From Lotus japonicus (Eukaryota; Streptophyta; Magnoliopsida; Fabales; Fabaceae), in assembly GCF_012489685.1 (NCBI RefSeq), contig NC_080044.1, positions 75,502,732 to 75,566,731 on the forward strand: a stretch of DNA of 64,000 nucleotides. Reading direction: 5' to 3'. The notes under the pieces are model-generated. The model was not told where the DNA came from. It searched no databases and saw only the letters and a program-made list of their open reading frames with translations. Every line of letters starts with the position of its first letter. The stretch's first letter is position 1. Made by a program: the position numbers and the translations under genes. Positions 43,330 to 54,800 of this stretch are shown one piece after another.

Positions 43330-44065
43330 CGTATAAGTCACCATCACCACCACCCTCTACTGCTGCCAACTTACACCACCATTGGCACCACCACCGCCAC
43401 CACCCGATCACCGTCGCCGCCACCACCGCCCTACCGTCACCACTGGTGTTGCCACCACCACCACCGCCGCCGCCACCCTACCGCCACCACCACCATAATC
43501 GCCGCCACCACTCTATTGCCACCACCGACACCACAACCACAACCCTATCGCCACCACCACCACCATTGCCTCCACCCTCCACCGTTGCTGACACCTTACT
43601 AAGTCGCCACCGCCTTACCACCACCACCACACCCTATCGTCGCCAACACCACAACAACCATCGCTGCCACCACCGCAACCACCCGATCACCACCACCGCC
43701 ACCACCGGTGTTGCCGCCACCGCCGCCGCCCTACCGCAACCACCGACACCACAACCACCACCCTAGGGCCACCACCACCATAATCGTCGTCACCACTCTA
43801 TTGCCACCACCGACACCACAACCACCACCCTATCGCCATCACCACCACCATTGCCTTCACCCTCCACTGTAGTCGCCACCGCCTTACCACCACCACCACA
43901 CTATCATAGCCACCACCACAACCACCATCGTTGCCACCACCACCACCAACCTATCTCCACTATCACCACCACCGCCACCAACACCAACCTACCACCATTG
44001 CCACCACCACCACCAACCTACCACTACTTCCATTACCACCGCCACCACAGTTATAATCACCACCA
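43330..44065 (+). repeat. CCA/CCG-rich simple-sequence tract
   Basis: About 730 bp of imperfect (CAC)n/(CCG)n with longer-range copies (CACCACCATAATCG then CCACTCTATTGCCACCACC, twice). It opens frames rich in His, Pro and Thr, which look like repeat translation and not a gene. Confidence 0.9.
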
Positions 44066-44375
44066 CATTTGATTTTTATTATATATCATTATTCAATACT
44101 TCATTAAACATAAAATTGCATTAATTTAAACGATATGGTAAATTATACAGAGTATGTCCAAACGTTGGATAGTATAAGAAAGTTATCAGGGCTTATACTA
44201 TCAGGCCTAATACTATCAGGTCTTATACTATCAGGCATTATACTATACGTCGCACCAAACGGGCCTGTTGTATTTCATGGCATTAAAAAGCTTGCATTCA
44301 GTCATGAGATTAACTTTGTATAACTTAGTTCAAAAATAAAAACTTTGTATAACTTTTAACTTTGTCAATCACCTC

Positions 44376-44973
44376 TAAAACTCGACTGTGCCTACCGTGG
44401 GTCAATTTGACTATATCTGTGATAAGACAAAAATAACCTTTCTTGCTCAAATTTTTCCATATTTCTCCTTCCATCATCACCAACACACTAATTTTAAAAT
44501 AACGAGAATATTATCTGAACAGAGATCCAAAACTTGAAGAATGTTAATTTACATTGCATGGTAAAATTAAGCAGAACAAGACTTGATTACTGAAACAGGT
44601 TTGGTGGTGTCATACTAGAGCAAGAGGGTTCAAATCTAGGTAACGGTGGCACCAGATCTGGGTTTGGGTGGAGATGATGGGATTGCATGTTGCTTCAACT
44701 TCGGATCTGGGATTTTGGTGGATCCATGGTGGCGGTGCTGGTAGGTTGAGGGTGATTGGCGGTGGGAGCATAGTGGGTCAAGGACGGTAGTGGGATTGAA
44801 GGAAGCATTGGAAGAGACAAGGGTATTTTAGTAAAGTTGTATATATTTAATTAATGAATTATTATTAGCTGGTCTGAACCATTCAAATAAAAAACATTAA
44901 ATCCAATGGTGGAAAGTTGAACTGATCCACCGTGGGTCAGTTTGCCCACGCTAGGCAAAACCTAAAACTCAAC
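44376..44973. mobile_element. Candidate non-autonomous MULE-like element
   Basis: The body 44387-44962 has the left end GCCTACCGTGGGTCAATTTG, matched in inverted form by CAGTTTGCCCACGCTAGGC at the right. Flanks TAAAACTCGAC (44376-44386) and TAAAACTCAAC (44963-44973) are near-identical direct repeats. The interior (44640-44820) is GC-richer than its surroundings and could be captured host DNA, but I do not recognise it. Confidence 0.45.
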
Positions 44974-45326
44974 CCTAACTTTTCGCTATTAACCTATCCA
45001 GAATTAGTAATCTTTTTTTTTTGGAACTCCTATCCGGAATTAGTAATCAGTACACTAAAAAATTTAATTGTTTCCGAGACACTTTATAAACTTATGTTTC
45101 CTTGAAATTTAATTAAAATTGTACCGAATTTTTAAAAAGTCCAAAGGTACGCACTAACATTATTTGGATTTATAACCCGATAACTCATCAACTGAATTTT
45201 CAAACACTCGGTAGTTTATTTTTTCTAACTTCTTACATACTGAATTTTCAAAAATTCGCTAATTGACGAATGGCTACTACGGCACCTCGTTCTTGAGGCG
45301 CTAGTGTTGTGGTCTTTTTCCTAAGA
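44974..45326. other. Intergenic, nothing recognised
   Basis: AT-rich spacer between the candidate element and the PTH downstream flank. No features. Confidence 0.5.
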
Positions 45327-45856
45327 ATCCTAAACATAATATGAAGTGTGAATACTAGCTAGCAAAGAAACATGCGAAAGGTACAGAGCCAGCATATAGT
45401 ACAACGAAAAATCAATCTGTTAATTCTTTTAATAAGTTCCCTTTGGGATGAGGAACACATGGAAATTACTCCAATGTTTTCTTTAATCAGCAAAATGAGT
45501 CCATAGTTTAAATATTGAAAGCCAGTTTCTGAGTTTTCCAGCATGATGGCGCGTATCATGAGAACAGCTGGCTGCAATAACTCAACTGTCTTCTTCTTCG
45601 GCCCATAACGTTGTGCTGCATGATACACTAATGCACTGACGGTGTAAAGATTTTTTACACGGTCAATCAATCAGATTTCAAGATGGAAAACAATTGGTAT
45701 CAAATCACTTGAAAAGCTATACATGCCTCTGAAATGTTAACAAAATTCAGCCCTAAGTTTTACACATTCAAACGTGCTCAAGCAATCTATTGCAACCTAA
45801 AAAGCGAAGAGCTAATCATACTAATTAATACCGCAACTTGCCTTCATGGAATCCTA

Positions 45857-48800
45857 TCAAACTGGTAAAGTCTGCACTCTTAAGTGCTTATACTTCTGCT
45901 CTTTGTTAAACCTTTTTGCACTTACTTCCAAACCTCTAGATAGAAGGATCTTCAATGCATCAACACCCTCTTGCAAAGCCTCATCAATCTGTCCAACGGG
46001 AAATACAAGAGAAAAAGAAATCACTTAAGTTGAACCATGAAAGTCCACCTGAAACCTTCATTAAAGGAGGGAACCTGCAGTGCATTGAGCAGTGAACCAA
46101 GAACTTACTCTTTGTCTAGCTGTTACATTGAACTTTTGAAGCAAAAATGCTTTAGGATCCATTTGCCCAGGAGGCTTCCCAATCCCTAGTAACAAAATAA
46201 ATTGAAAATAATAATCAGTAGTGATCTGAAAAGTAGGGAAAGAACAAAGGGTTTGCAACAAAAGTACTTACCAATTCTTAGCCGAGGAAATTCTCTATTT
46301 CCTCTGAAGTGATAGATCACACTCTTCAGCCTGGTTCAGTGAAAAGCAAGAGTACAGTACAAGATGAGAGATAGTACTCGACAAGCACTTGATTAGAAAA
46401 AATCAGGGCTGAAAAGATTCCATGAACTCATTTTCCAGCAGAAACTCATTTTGTAAACAATGCTGTTGAATCACAAAAACCTGCTTGCTAGTTGCTACTA
46501 CGAAAAATAATTTTCCTTTTCACCTAAAATAATGAAGCAATGAAATATGACAATTTATGCCCCCTGAACAAGTGAAAATATCATTAATAATGGTGAAGTT
46601 ATATTTCCACTATGAATTGATAATGAAAAAACAAAAAAAGAAAGACTCTTTTCCACACAGAATCCTAATAGTTCATTTACAGAAGGAGAAAGATAGAGCA
46701 TGCAAAAAATTCCAATCGATGCCCGTATGTGTAGTTAGAGAGAAGAGTGCATCTCTCTTCCCTTAAGCCCATTCCATCTGACCCCTGTTTTTTTAAAGTA
46801 TCTATTGGACCTGTTTTGCTTCTAGTCCAACAAGCATTTAAATCTATTTTCTATAAGGCCCTTCTCTTTTTTTCTGTCCTTTGGGCTTGGGCCTTATGGT
46901 CAACATTTAACCCAACATTGGAAGTCCAATTTTATCCTCTGTTTTCCTTACTTTGCTGTGTACATTTTTTCCTGTCTCGTCACAGCTCTACCAACTTTGC
47001 GATGTGCAAACCAACTGCCGCCAATCCCGGTAACAAAGTCTGGCGGCTTGCCGGTGGACGATCTGCCATCTCCGGCGACGTCCCTCCCGCTGGTTTGAGA
47101 GCTTTCTTTTTTAGAAGATTTGTTCTTGTATTCTTTGATGATATCTTGGTGTTCAGCAAGGATCTTCCCACACGGGCCATATTGAGGTGTTGGTTAAGTG
47201 GGCTCAATTGCCTACTTGTGACAGCACTTGGGAGTTAGCAGCTCAAGTCCAAGAGGCAATTCCCTACTTTTCCCTTGAGGACAAGGTGGTTCTTTTACAG
47301 GGGTATTGATAGGAACAAGGTTAGACCGGCTGTCCAGAAAGTCTATGTTAGGAGGAATAGGAAGGATGTCTAACTAATAGAGTTAGTGAGAAGTCTAACT
47401 GAGTAACTGGAATGTAAATAATACTTCAGTTAGCTGTGAGTTAGATATAAATACTTGCCTAGAGGAGAAGTTGGTTAGTTTTTGGGGAAGTTAGAGGCTT
47501 GGTTGGGGCTGACTCATTCGGAGTTGGCGGTATCTCTGTTCTCTCAAGAACCACTTGTATTCTTCTACATATATCATATCAATTCCTAATTCAGCATCAC
47601 ATTGGTACTGATTAGGGTATTCTTTCTTCACTGTTGAGTTTCACTTTACAGTCTTGGTACCAGTTCTTACATCTATCCCCCTGGAAGATGCAAATAGCCT
47701 AGTAAGGCAACAATTAAATGGGACAAAAAGCCACAAGTGAAAATGGAAATACTTAGGAGGAAAATGCCTCAAAAACTGAAGTGCAGAACAAAGAAAGAGG
47801 AGACTAGGATAACATGCTCAAGTTACAGAAATCCGAGTAGATTTAGAAGAGAACAAAGATTGCAAAATGCTTGATAAGGCAATAATTAAATGGGACAATA
47901 AAATATATAATCAATGTGTTACAGCAGTACAAGTCCAAGACGCTTCTCACCGTGAGAGACAATGAAAGAAGACATGTAAAAATATGAACTATTCAAATGA
48001 GGGAGAGACTAAGATCTGAAACATGAATATATAAGGTCAATGGAAAAGAATTATTAAGTAATGGGATTTTATCCCTCAAAAACCATGATGCAACTCAAAT
48101 AAGGGCTTAAAAATATCCATATATTTCAACGAGGTTGAATTGCTGATTATATAAAAGCAAGGGTTATCTGCATCACAATATACACCTACCTAGAAGGTCT
48201 TCTAGATCATCATCATAACAAAAATTAGAATTGAAATCGAACATAATGATTATTGGATTATGGCTACGATAACATTAACATATTAGGGATAGCTCAAGTG
48301 GTAAAGAGCTAGGGACACAAGGGTTGGGTGGGATGAGGGTGAAGGGTCCAGGGTTCGAACCCTGAGGAGGGACTAATTTACTAACATTACTAACTAACAT
48401 TTGCCTATCAAAAAAAAAGATTTCACCAGATATTCATTGGGTTATGTTATTAGTGAATTATATAATCTAATACGTGACAAACACCATAATATATCCACAG
48501 GAGTATGTACTTGTGTTAGGAAATTAGTTTATCATGGTCAATGTAAACTATACCTGTAAAAGATAAAAACATATGGATAAAAATAACACTAAATTTTCTT
48601 CACAATTATCACAGTGTATTACCCTTTGTGGCACCCATGACCTCCTTTGTCATAAAGACGAAGCACCCCACAAGGCAAGTTCAAGTCATCATGGAACTGC
48701 ATAAAAAAAACTCTAGATTGAATAAAGAACCATACACCTATCGCCAATTTGACACTTGAAAAAAAAAGTTTAGGAATGTAGAATAACTTACCACAAGCAC

Positions 48801-51800
48801 TTGATTAAGAGGCAACTTGTAATAAGCAGCCAGTGGTCCTGTCTGGTAAAATGAAGAGCCATAGTTAAATTAATAAAATATTTCTTTAGCAGGCAGAAAA
48901 TGAAGAGACATAGTATAATATTAATAATAATCAGCACAAGGCTTCATATGTAGCTAAATATTAACAATACAACCAAATGAAACCAGTTTATGATGCACTT
49001 AGCATCACTTAGCATCTGTTAATTAGGAATATGATGCACTTGTTAGCATCTGTTAAATAAGAATTAGAACAGCTGTCATAACAGCTGGCAGCAAAGTAGT
49101 ATAAATAAGGCCATTAGGCAGTTAGAGATGTTATGTTAGTTGTAACAAGAATTTTATCTCTCTAATCTCAATTCTCAGTTCCCTTCTCTCTCTTTCTCTC
49201 TCTTTCTCCTCTCTTTCACTTCTTCTCCTATCATTGGTATTCAGAGCACTCGATTCACGGTGACCAATGGCGGAAGCGACGAGGTTGCAGAGCTCAATCC
49301 GTGAGGCGGAGGAGCGGATTACGGCGACGATCGAGCCGTGCATCAGTAGGCATTTGCGTGAGCTGGAGCAGAGGTTCGAGCTCCAACTGAACGGGTTCCA
49401 GGAGGCGATGCGAGGCCTCGGGTTGCAGATGACGGAGATGTCGTCGCGGCGGAGAGGCGCGAACGACGGCGAGCACCGCATGCCGACGCGATTGACGCGA
49501 TTGGATTTTCCGAAATTCAACCGCGACGAAGCTGAATCGTGGCTTGTGAAGTGCGAACGATTCTTCACGCTTGACAACACGCCGGAAGCAGAGAAGGTAG
49601 CGATTGCTAGCATCGCAATGGACGAGAGTTCTTTCCGGTGGTTCCAGACCTTGGAACAGAGCACGACTGGTCCAGTTTCTTGGATGCAGTTCAGCGATGC
49701 AGTGAAGGTGCGTTTTGGTACTGAATTCGATTCACCATTAGAGGAACTTAAGCGCCTGGTTCAAACTGGAACTCTAGAAGATTATCAAGAGGCTTTTGAT
49801 ACCTTGGCTGCGCGTACAGATTTGTCAGAACCTCAGAAATTGCAAGTATACTTGGGTGGATTGTGTGCTGAGTTGAGCAATGGTGTGAAGATGTTTGCAC
49901 CAAGGACGTTGCTTGAAGCTACACGAATCGCGAAATTGCAGGAGAGGAGCATCGAATTGCTCCAGAAACGCACTGTTTCGGGTGTCAGAAGCACCGGCGC
50001 ATGGTCTGACAAGCGCGGAAACTCTTCATTTGTTGAGAAGAAGTTACCAGAGAAGAAACCAGGGGGTGATTCCAATCAGAAAGGAATTTTAGGAAAACCT
50101 AATTACACATTTCAGAGGAAATTATCTCCTAAAGAGATGGAAGAACATAGAGCACAAAATTTGTGCTTCTTCTGCCATGAGAAATTTTCTCCAGGGCATG
50201 ATTGTCCGCAAAGGAAGAAGCTCCAAGTTTTCTTAATGGAGGTTGAGGAAGGTGAACCAGAAGCTGTTGACTCTGCAAGTTCTGTTGATTCTGAACCAGT
50301 TGTTCCTACATTATCCTTGAATGCCATACATGGGGACTCTGAATATCCTTTGATGAGGTTGACTGCATGGATAGGAAAGAAGAGGATTCATGTCCTCATT
50401 GATTCTGGAAGCTCACACAACTTCATTGATCAAAAACTGTGCAAGGAAGGCCTGAGCTACCTTAGACCCGTGCATCCTCTACTGAAGCCTTTACAAGTTA
50501 CTGTAGCAGGTGGTGGAGTCATGCAAGGTACAGGCCTATGTGATGGAATACAGTTGAAGATGCAAGGGTATGATTTCTTCACTAGTGCTATTGCTCTTCC
50601 TTTAGGTAGTTTTGATTTGATTTTAGGCTTACAATGGTTAACTCAGTGGGGAACTATATCATGGGATTTCAAAGCCCTTGTTATGGAATTTGATATGGGA
50701 CACCTTAAGGTGAGATTGCAAGCTGATAAGAGTGGGAAGGATAGAGTAGTTTCAGCTGCTAAACTTAATCAAATTGTAGCTGAGGAAAGCTTTTGTTTTA
50801 TGCTACAATTGTTTCCATGTTCCCAAGAGAAAGTGTGTTGTGCTCTTGGCTTAGAGGAACCTGAGGATCCTGCAACTAAAGAACATAAAACCACTGTCCT
50901 AGAGGAATTTAAGGATGTTTTTGAGGAGCCTACACAGCTACCCCCATTCAGAGGCATCCATGACCACCAGATTGTTCTGAAGGAAGGGTCCAACCCAGTT
51001 AGTTTGAGACCTTATAGGTACCCTCCTGCACAGAAAGATGTCATTGACAACATGGTGAAAGAGCTGTTGGATTCAGGGGTTATCCAACCTAGTTCTTCTC
51101 CATTTGCTTCTCCTGTGGTCTTGGTTAAGAAGAAGGATGGCAGCTGGCGGATGTGTGTAGACTATAGGAAGCTTAATGACATGACAGTTAAAGCAAAATT
51201 TCCTATTCCTCTTGTTGAAGATTTGCTGGATGAGCTAGGGGGTGCTCAAATTTTCTCTAAATTGGACCTTAGGTCTGGTTATCATCAAATAAGGATGAAA
51301 CCAGAAGATATAGCTAAGACTGCATTTCAGACTCATGGTGGACAATATGAATATGTGGTCATGCCTTTTGGGTTGTCCAATGCCCCAGCCACATTTCAAG
51401 GTACCATGAATGTCATCTTTGCTAGTCTATTAAGGAAGTGTGTGCTCATCTTCTTTGATGACATCCTTGTCTATAGTAAGTCCATAGTTGAGCATGTGGC
51501 ACACCTTAGACATGTTTTCACTGTTTTAAAGACTCATTCCTTCTATGTCAAGAGAAGTAAATGTGCCTTCTTTACTACTCGAATTGAGTACTTGGGCCAC
51601 TTCATTACTCCTGAAGGGGTTACTACAGATCCAGCCAAGATCATGGCAGTTCAAGAGTGGCCAGAACCTCAGACACTTAAGCAACTCAGAGGTTTCTTGG
51701 GCCTCACAGGTTACTACAGAAGATTCATTCAAAATTACAGCATGCTAGCATCACCTCTCACTGACTTACTCAAGAAAGATGCCTTCATTTGGTCTGATAA

Positions 51801-54800
51801 GGCTTCCCATGCTTTCAATCAGCTCAAACAAGCCTTAAGTACTGCTCCTGTATTGGCTATTCCAGATATGGCTAAGCCATTTGTAGTGGAGACTGATGCT
51901 TCCAGTACAGGAATTGGGGCAGTTCTGATGCAAGACAAGCACCCTATTGCATTTATTAGCAAGGTTCTTTCTCCCAGGAATAGGTTGCTATCAGTTTATG
52001 ACAGGGAATTACTAGCACTTGTGCATGCAGTGTCTAAATGGCACCAATATCTGTCTCTTCAACCTTTCCTCATCTTAACGGATCAACATAGTTTGAAATT
52101 TTTACTGGAACAAAGGTTGTCTACACCTGCACAGTATAAATGGGTTACTAAATTGATGGGTCTATCTTATGAAATTAGGTATAAGCAGGGAAAGGACAAT
52201 GTTGCTGCGGACTCCTTATCCCGGGCCAATCATGGAGAGTTGCTACACTTGGCAGTCTCTTCCATTTCTTCAGAATTGTGGGATCTAATACAACAAGCCT
52301 ATGTTGCAGATTCTTCCCTCAAGGATCTTATGCAAGAGGTGAATGCTTCTCCTGACCAGCATCCTCATTACAGGGTGGTGGATGGTTTCCTTTTCAGGAA
52401 ACACAGATTGGTAGTTCCCAATAATGACCAAGTCAGATTGGTTATTTTGCAATGGTTGCACTCCTCTCATCAAGGGGGGCATTCGGGTATAAGGGCTTCT
52501 ACTCATAGGATCAAGTCCTTATTTTATTGGAAAGGACTTAGCAAGAGTGTAGCTGAGTTTATTCAAAGGTGTGAGACTTGCTTGAGATGCAAGTATGAAC
52601 CTCATGCTGTTCCAGGTTTGCTGCAGCCCTTGGCTATACCTGATGGAGTGTGGCAAAGTATTGCCATGGACTTCATTGAAGGGCTACCCAAGTCCCATGG
52701 CAAGGACACCATATGGGTGGTTATTGACAGGCTTAGTAAGTATGCTCATTTCATAGCCTTGTCACATCCTTTCTCAGCTTCCACTTTGGCTGAGGTGTTC
52801 ATCAACAATGTTTACAAACTTCATGGAGCCCCAGCAAATATAGTGAGTGACAGGGATCCCCTCTTTACTAGCAAATTCTGGGCAGCATTTCTGCAACAAT
52901 TGGGCATTTCTCAGAGCTTGTCTACTGCCTATCATCCTCAATCAGATGGGCAGAGTGAGGTCCTCAATCGTTGCTTGGAACATTACTTGAGGGCCATGAC
53001 TTGGCAGAGACCAAAGGAGTGGGCTGCTTGGCTGCCTATGGCAGAATGGTGGTATAACACCACTTTTCACTCTGCAATCCAAGCTACCCCTTATGAAGTT
53101 GTTTATGGTCAGCCGCCCCCCTTGCATTTACCTTACTGCCCTCAAAGCACTGTGGTGGATGCTGTGGACAGAAGCTTTGTTGCTAGAGAGGAGATGATCA
53201 ACAAGTTGCAAGGTAACTTGGCTCGAGCTCAAGCTCGCATGAAGACCTTGGCTGATAAACACAGGTCTGATAGAGAATTTCAAGTTGGAGATTGGGTTTT
53301 CTTGAAGCTCCAGCCTTATAGGCAATCCTCTCTCACTTCTAGGGCTTCACAAAAGCTGTCCCCTCGTTTCTTTGGCCCATATCAGATACTACATCGTGTA
53401 GGCAAGGTTGCTTACACCCTCAATTTACCTGCTACCTCACGCATTCATCCCACTTTTCATGTTTCCCTGCTGAAACCTTGCCCAGATGCTACAGTTTCTC
53501 TTTATCCTCTTCCGGAAGATTGGGGCAGCATGGATAATCCTAAGGAACCATTCAAGATTTTGAAGAGGCGCTCTGTGCAGAAACACCATAGAGCTGTTAC
53601 TGAAGTCTTAGTGCAGTGGAAAGGGGAAAGTGCAGAAGAGGCCACTTGGGAATTGCTATATAAGCTGAACAGCAGTTCCCCTTCTTTGATGTTACTGCTT
53701 CTCCTTGAGGTCAAGGAGAGTTTTAAGGGGAGGGATATGATGCACTTAGCATCACTTAGCATCTGTTAATTAGGAATATGATGCACTTGTTAGCATCTGT
53801 TAAATAAGAATTAGAACAGCTGTCATAACAGCTGGCAGCAAAGTAGTATAAATAAGGCCATTAGGCAGTTAGAGATGTTATGTTAGTTGTAACAAGAATT
53901 TTATCTCTCTAATCTCAATTCTCAGTTCCCTTCTCTCTCTTTCTCTCTCTTTCTCCTCTCTTTCACTTCTTCTCCTATCAGTTTATGCTACCTAAAAAAT
54001 AGAAACCTTCCATATAATCGATCTTAGTATAATACCTTGTGCCAGCAAATAGTCAGCAGTAACTTCAATACAAATAAAACCAGCAAGCAGATAGGAATTC
54101 ACGAAAGAAGTAAGCAGTCAGTCATAGAAGTATCTTGTTTTTCCTTTTTCTTGGGTTTTACAGGAAAAGGGAGAGGGGATTTTAATGGTATTCACTGAGG
54201 ACCTCTATTTGACAGAAGAATTACTAATCCATAGTACACTTTTAGAAAATTACCTTTCCCTATCACTTTCTTATTCCTTTCAATTGTCTCTTATTCCTTT
54301 CCCAGTCATTCCTCTAGCCGCCATTATCAATTTCGAAATTTACTTTTCATAGTGACCATGACATTAAGCTCATGGATTTTTCAATTTTTAGCTTCCCTTA
54401 CAATCATCAATGGTACCCATTAGACTATCCTCTCTATATAGTCTAATGTCCGTTACTACTAATCTTAGAAGCTCCTTTTCTATGACCAATCCATAATTTG
54501 CTCAGCAATTCGTCATCAAATCATCATTGTCAAGTGTCAACCTAGCTTTCATACCCTCTAAGCTCTACCAGTCCACAGATATTGTATTTAAATGGAGAAG
54601 ATACTTCAGAATTAAACATTGTCCTTTCTGTCACTATGGAAATTTGTTTAAATTTTCATATCGTAGTGACCATGATATTAATCTCATGGACTTCTCTCAA
54701 TCTTTTAGCTTCCTTTACAATCATCAATGGTACACATTAACCTCACAACAATATCAAATTGCCAATCAATTAGAGTGAATTTCAATACGCCGACGAGAAT

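Larger units (their letters stand above)
42952..44265. mobile_element. Probable inverted-repeat element with CCA-rich interior
   Basis: The left end GGGCTCGTTTGGCACGCC and the reverse complement of the right end (GGCCCGTTTGGTGCGACG) match imperfectly. Both continue into related GCATGATAGTATAAG / GCCTGATAGTATAAG motifs; the last is repeated four times near 44170-44240. A GGGC(T/C)CGTTTGG terminus is usual for small plant DNA transposons, but no clear target duplication was found, so the superfamily is left open. The interior holds a nested MITE (43068-43222) and a 700-bp CCA-rich tract. Confidence 0.5.
48986..53985 (+). mobile_element. Intact Ty3/gypsy chromovirus, 4,990 bp, in PTH intron 3
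   Basis: The LTRs 48991-49233 and 53738-53980 are 243 bp each, begin TGATGCAC and end CTCCTATCA, and show no differences to my reading. Perfect 5-bp target duplications GTTTA (48986-48990, 53981-53985). The primer-binding site TTGGTATTCAGAGC after the 5' LTR is a one-base variant of the initiator-methionine tRNA type. A polypurine tract (TTTTAAGGGGAGGGATA) precedes the 3' LTR. A single open frame encodes gag-pol. Identical LTRs plus an open frame mean a very recent insertion; it may still be able to move. It lies antisense to PTH. Confidence 0.95.

Noticed and set aside
43326..44072. His/Pro-rich protein-coding frames
   Set aside because: They are translations of a CCA/CCG simple-sequence tract with no start context, introns or family resemblance.
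48286..48370. tRNA gene
   Set aside because: A and B boxes are present but no cloverleaf or anticodon arm fits, and the unit continues into a SINE body with an A-rich tail.
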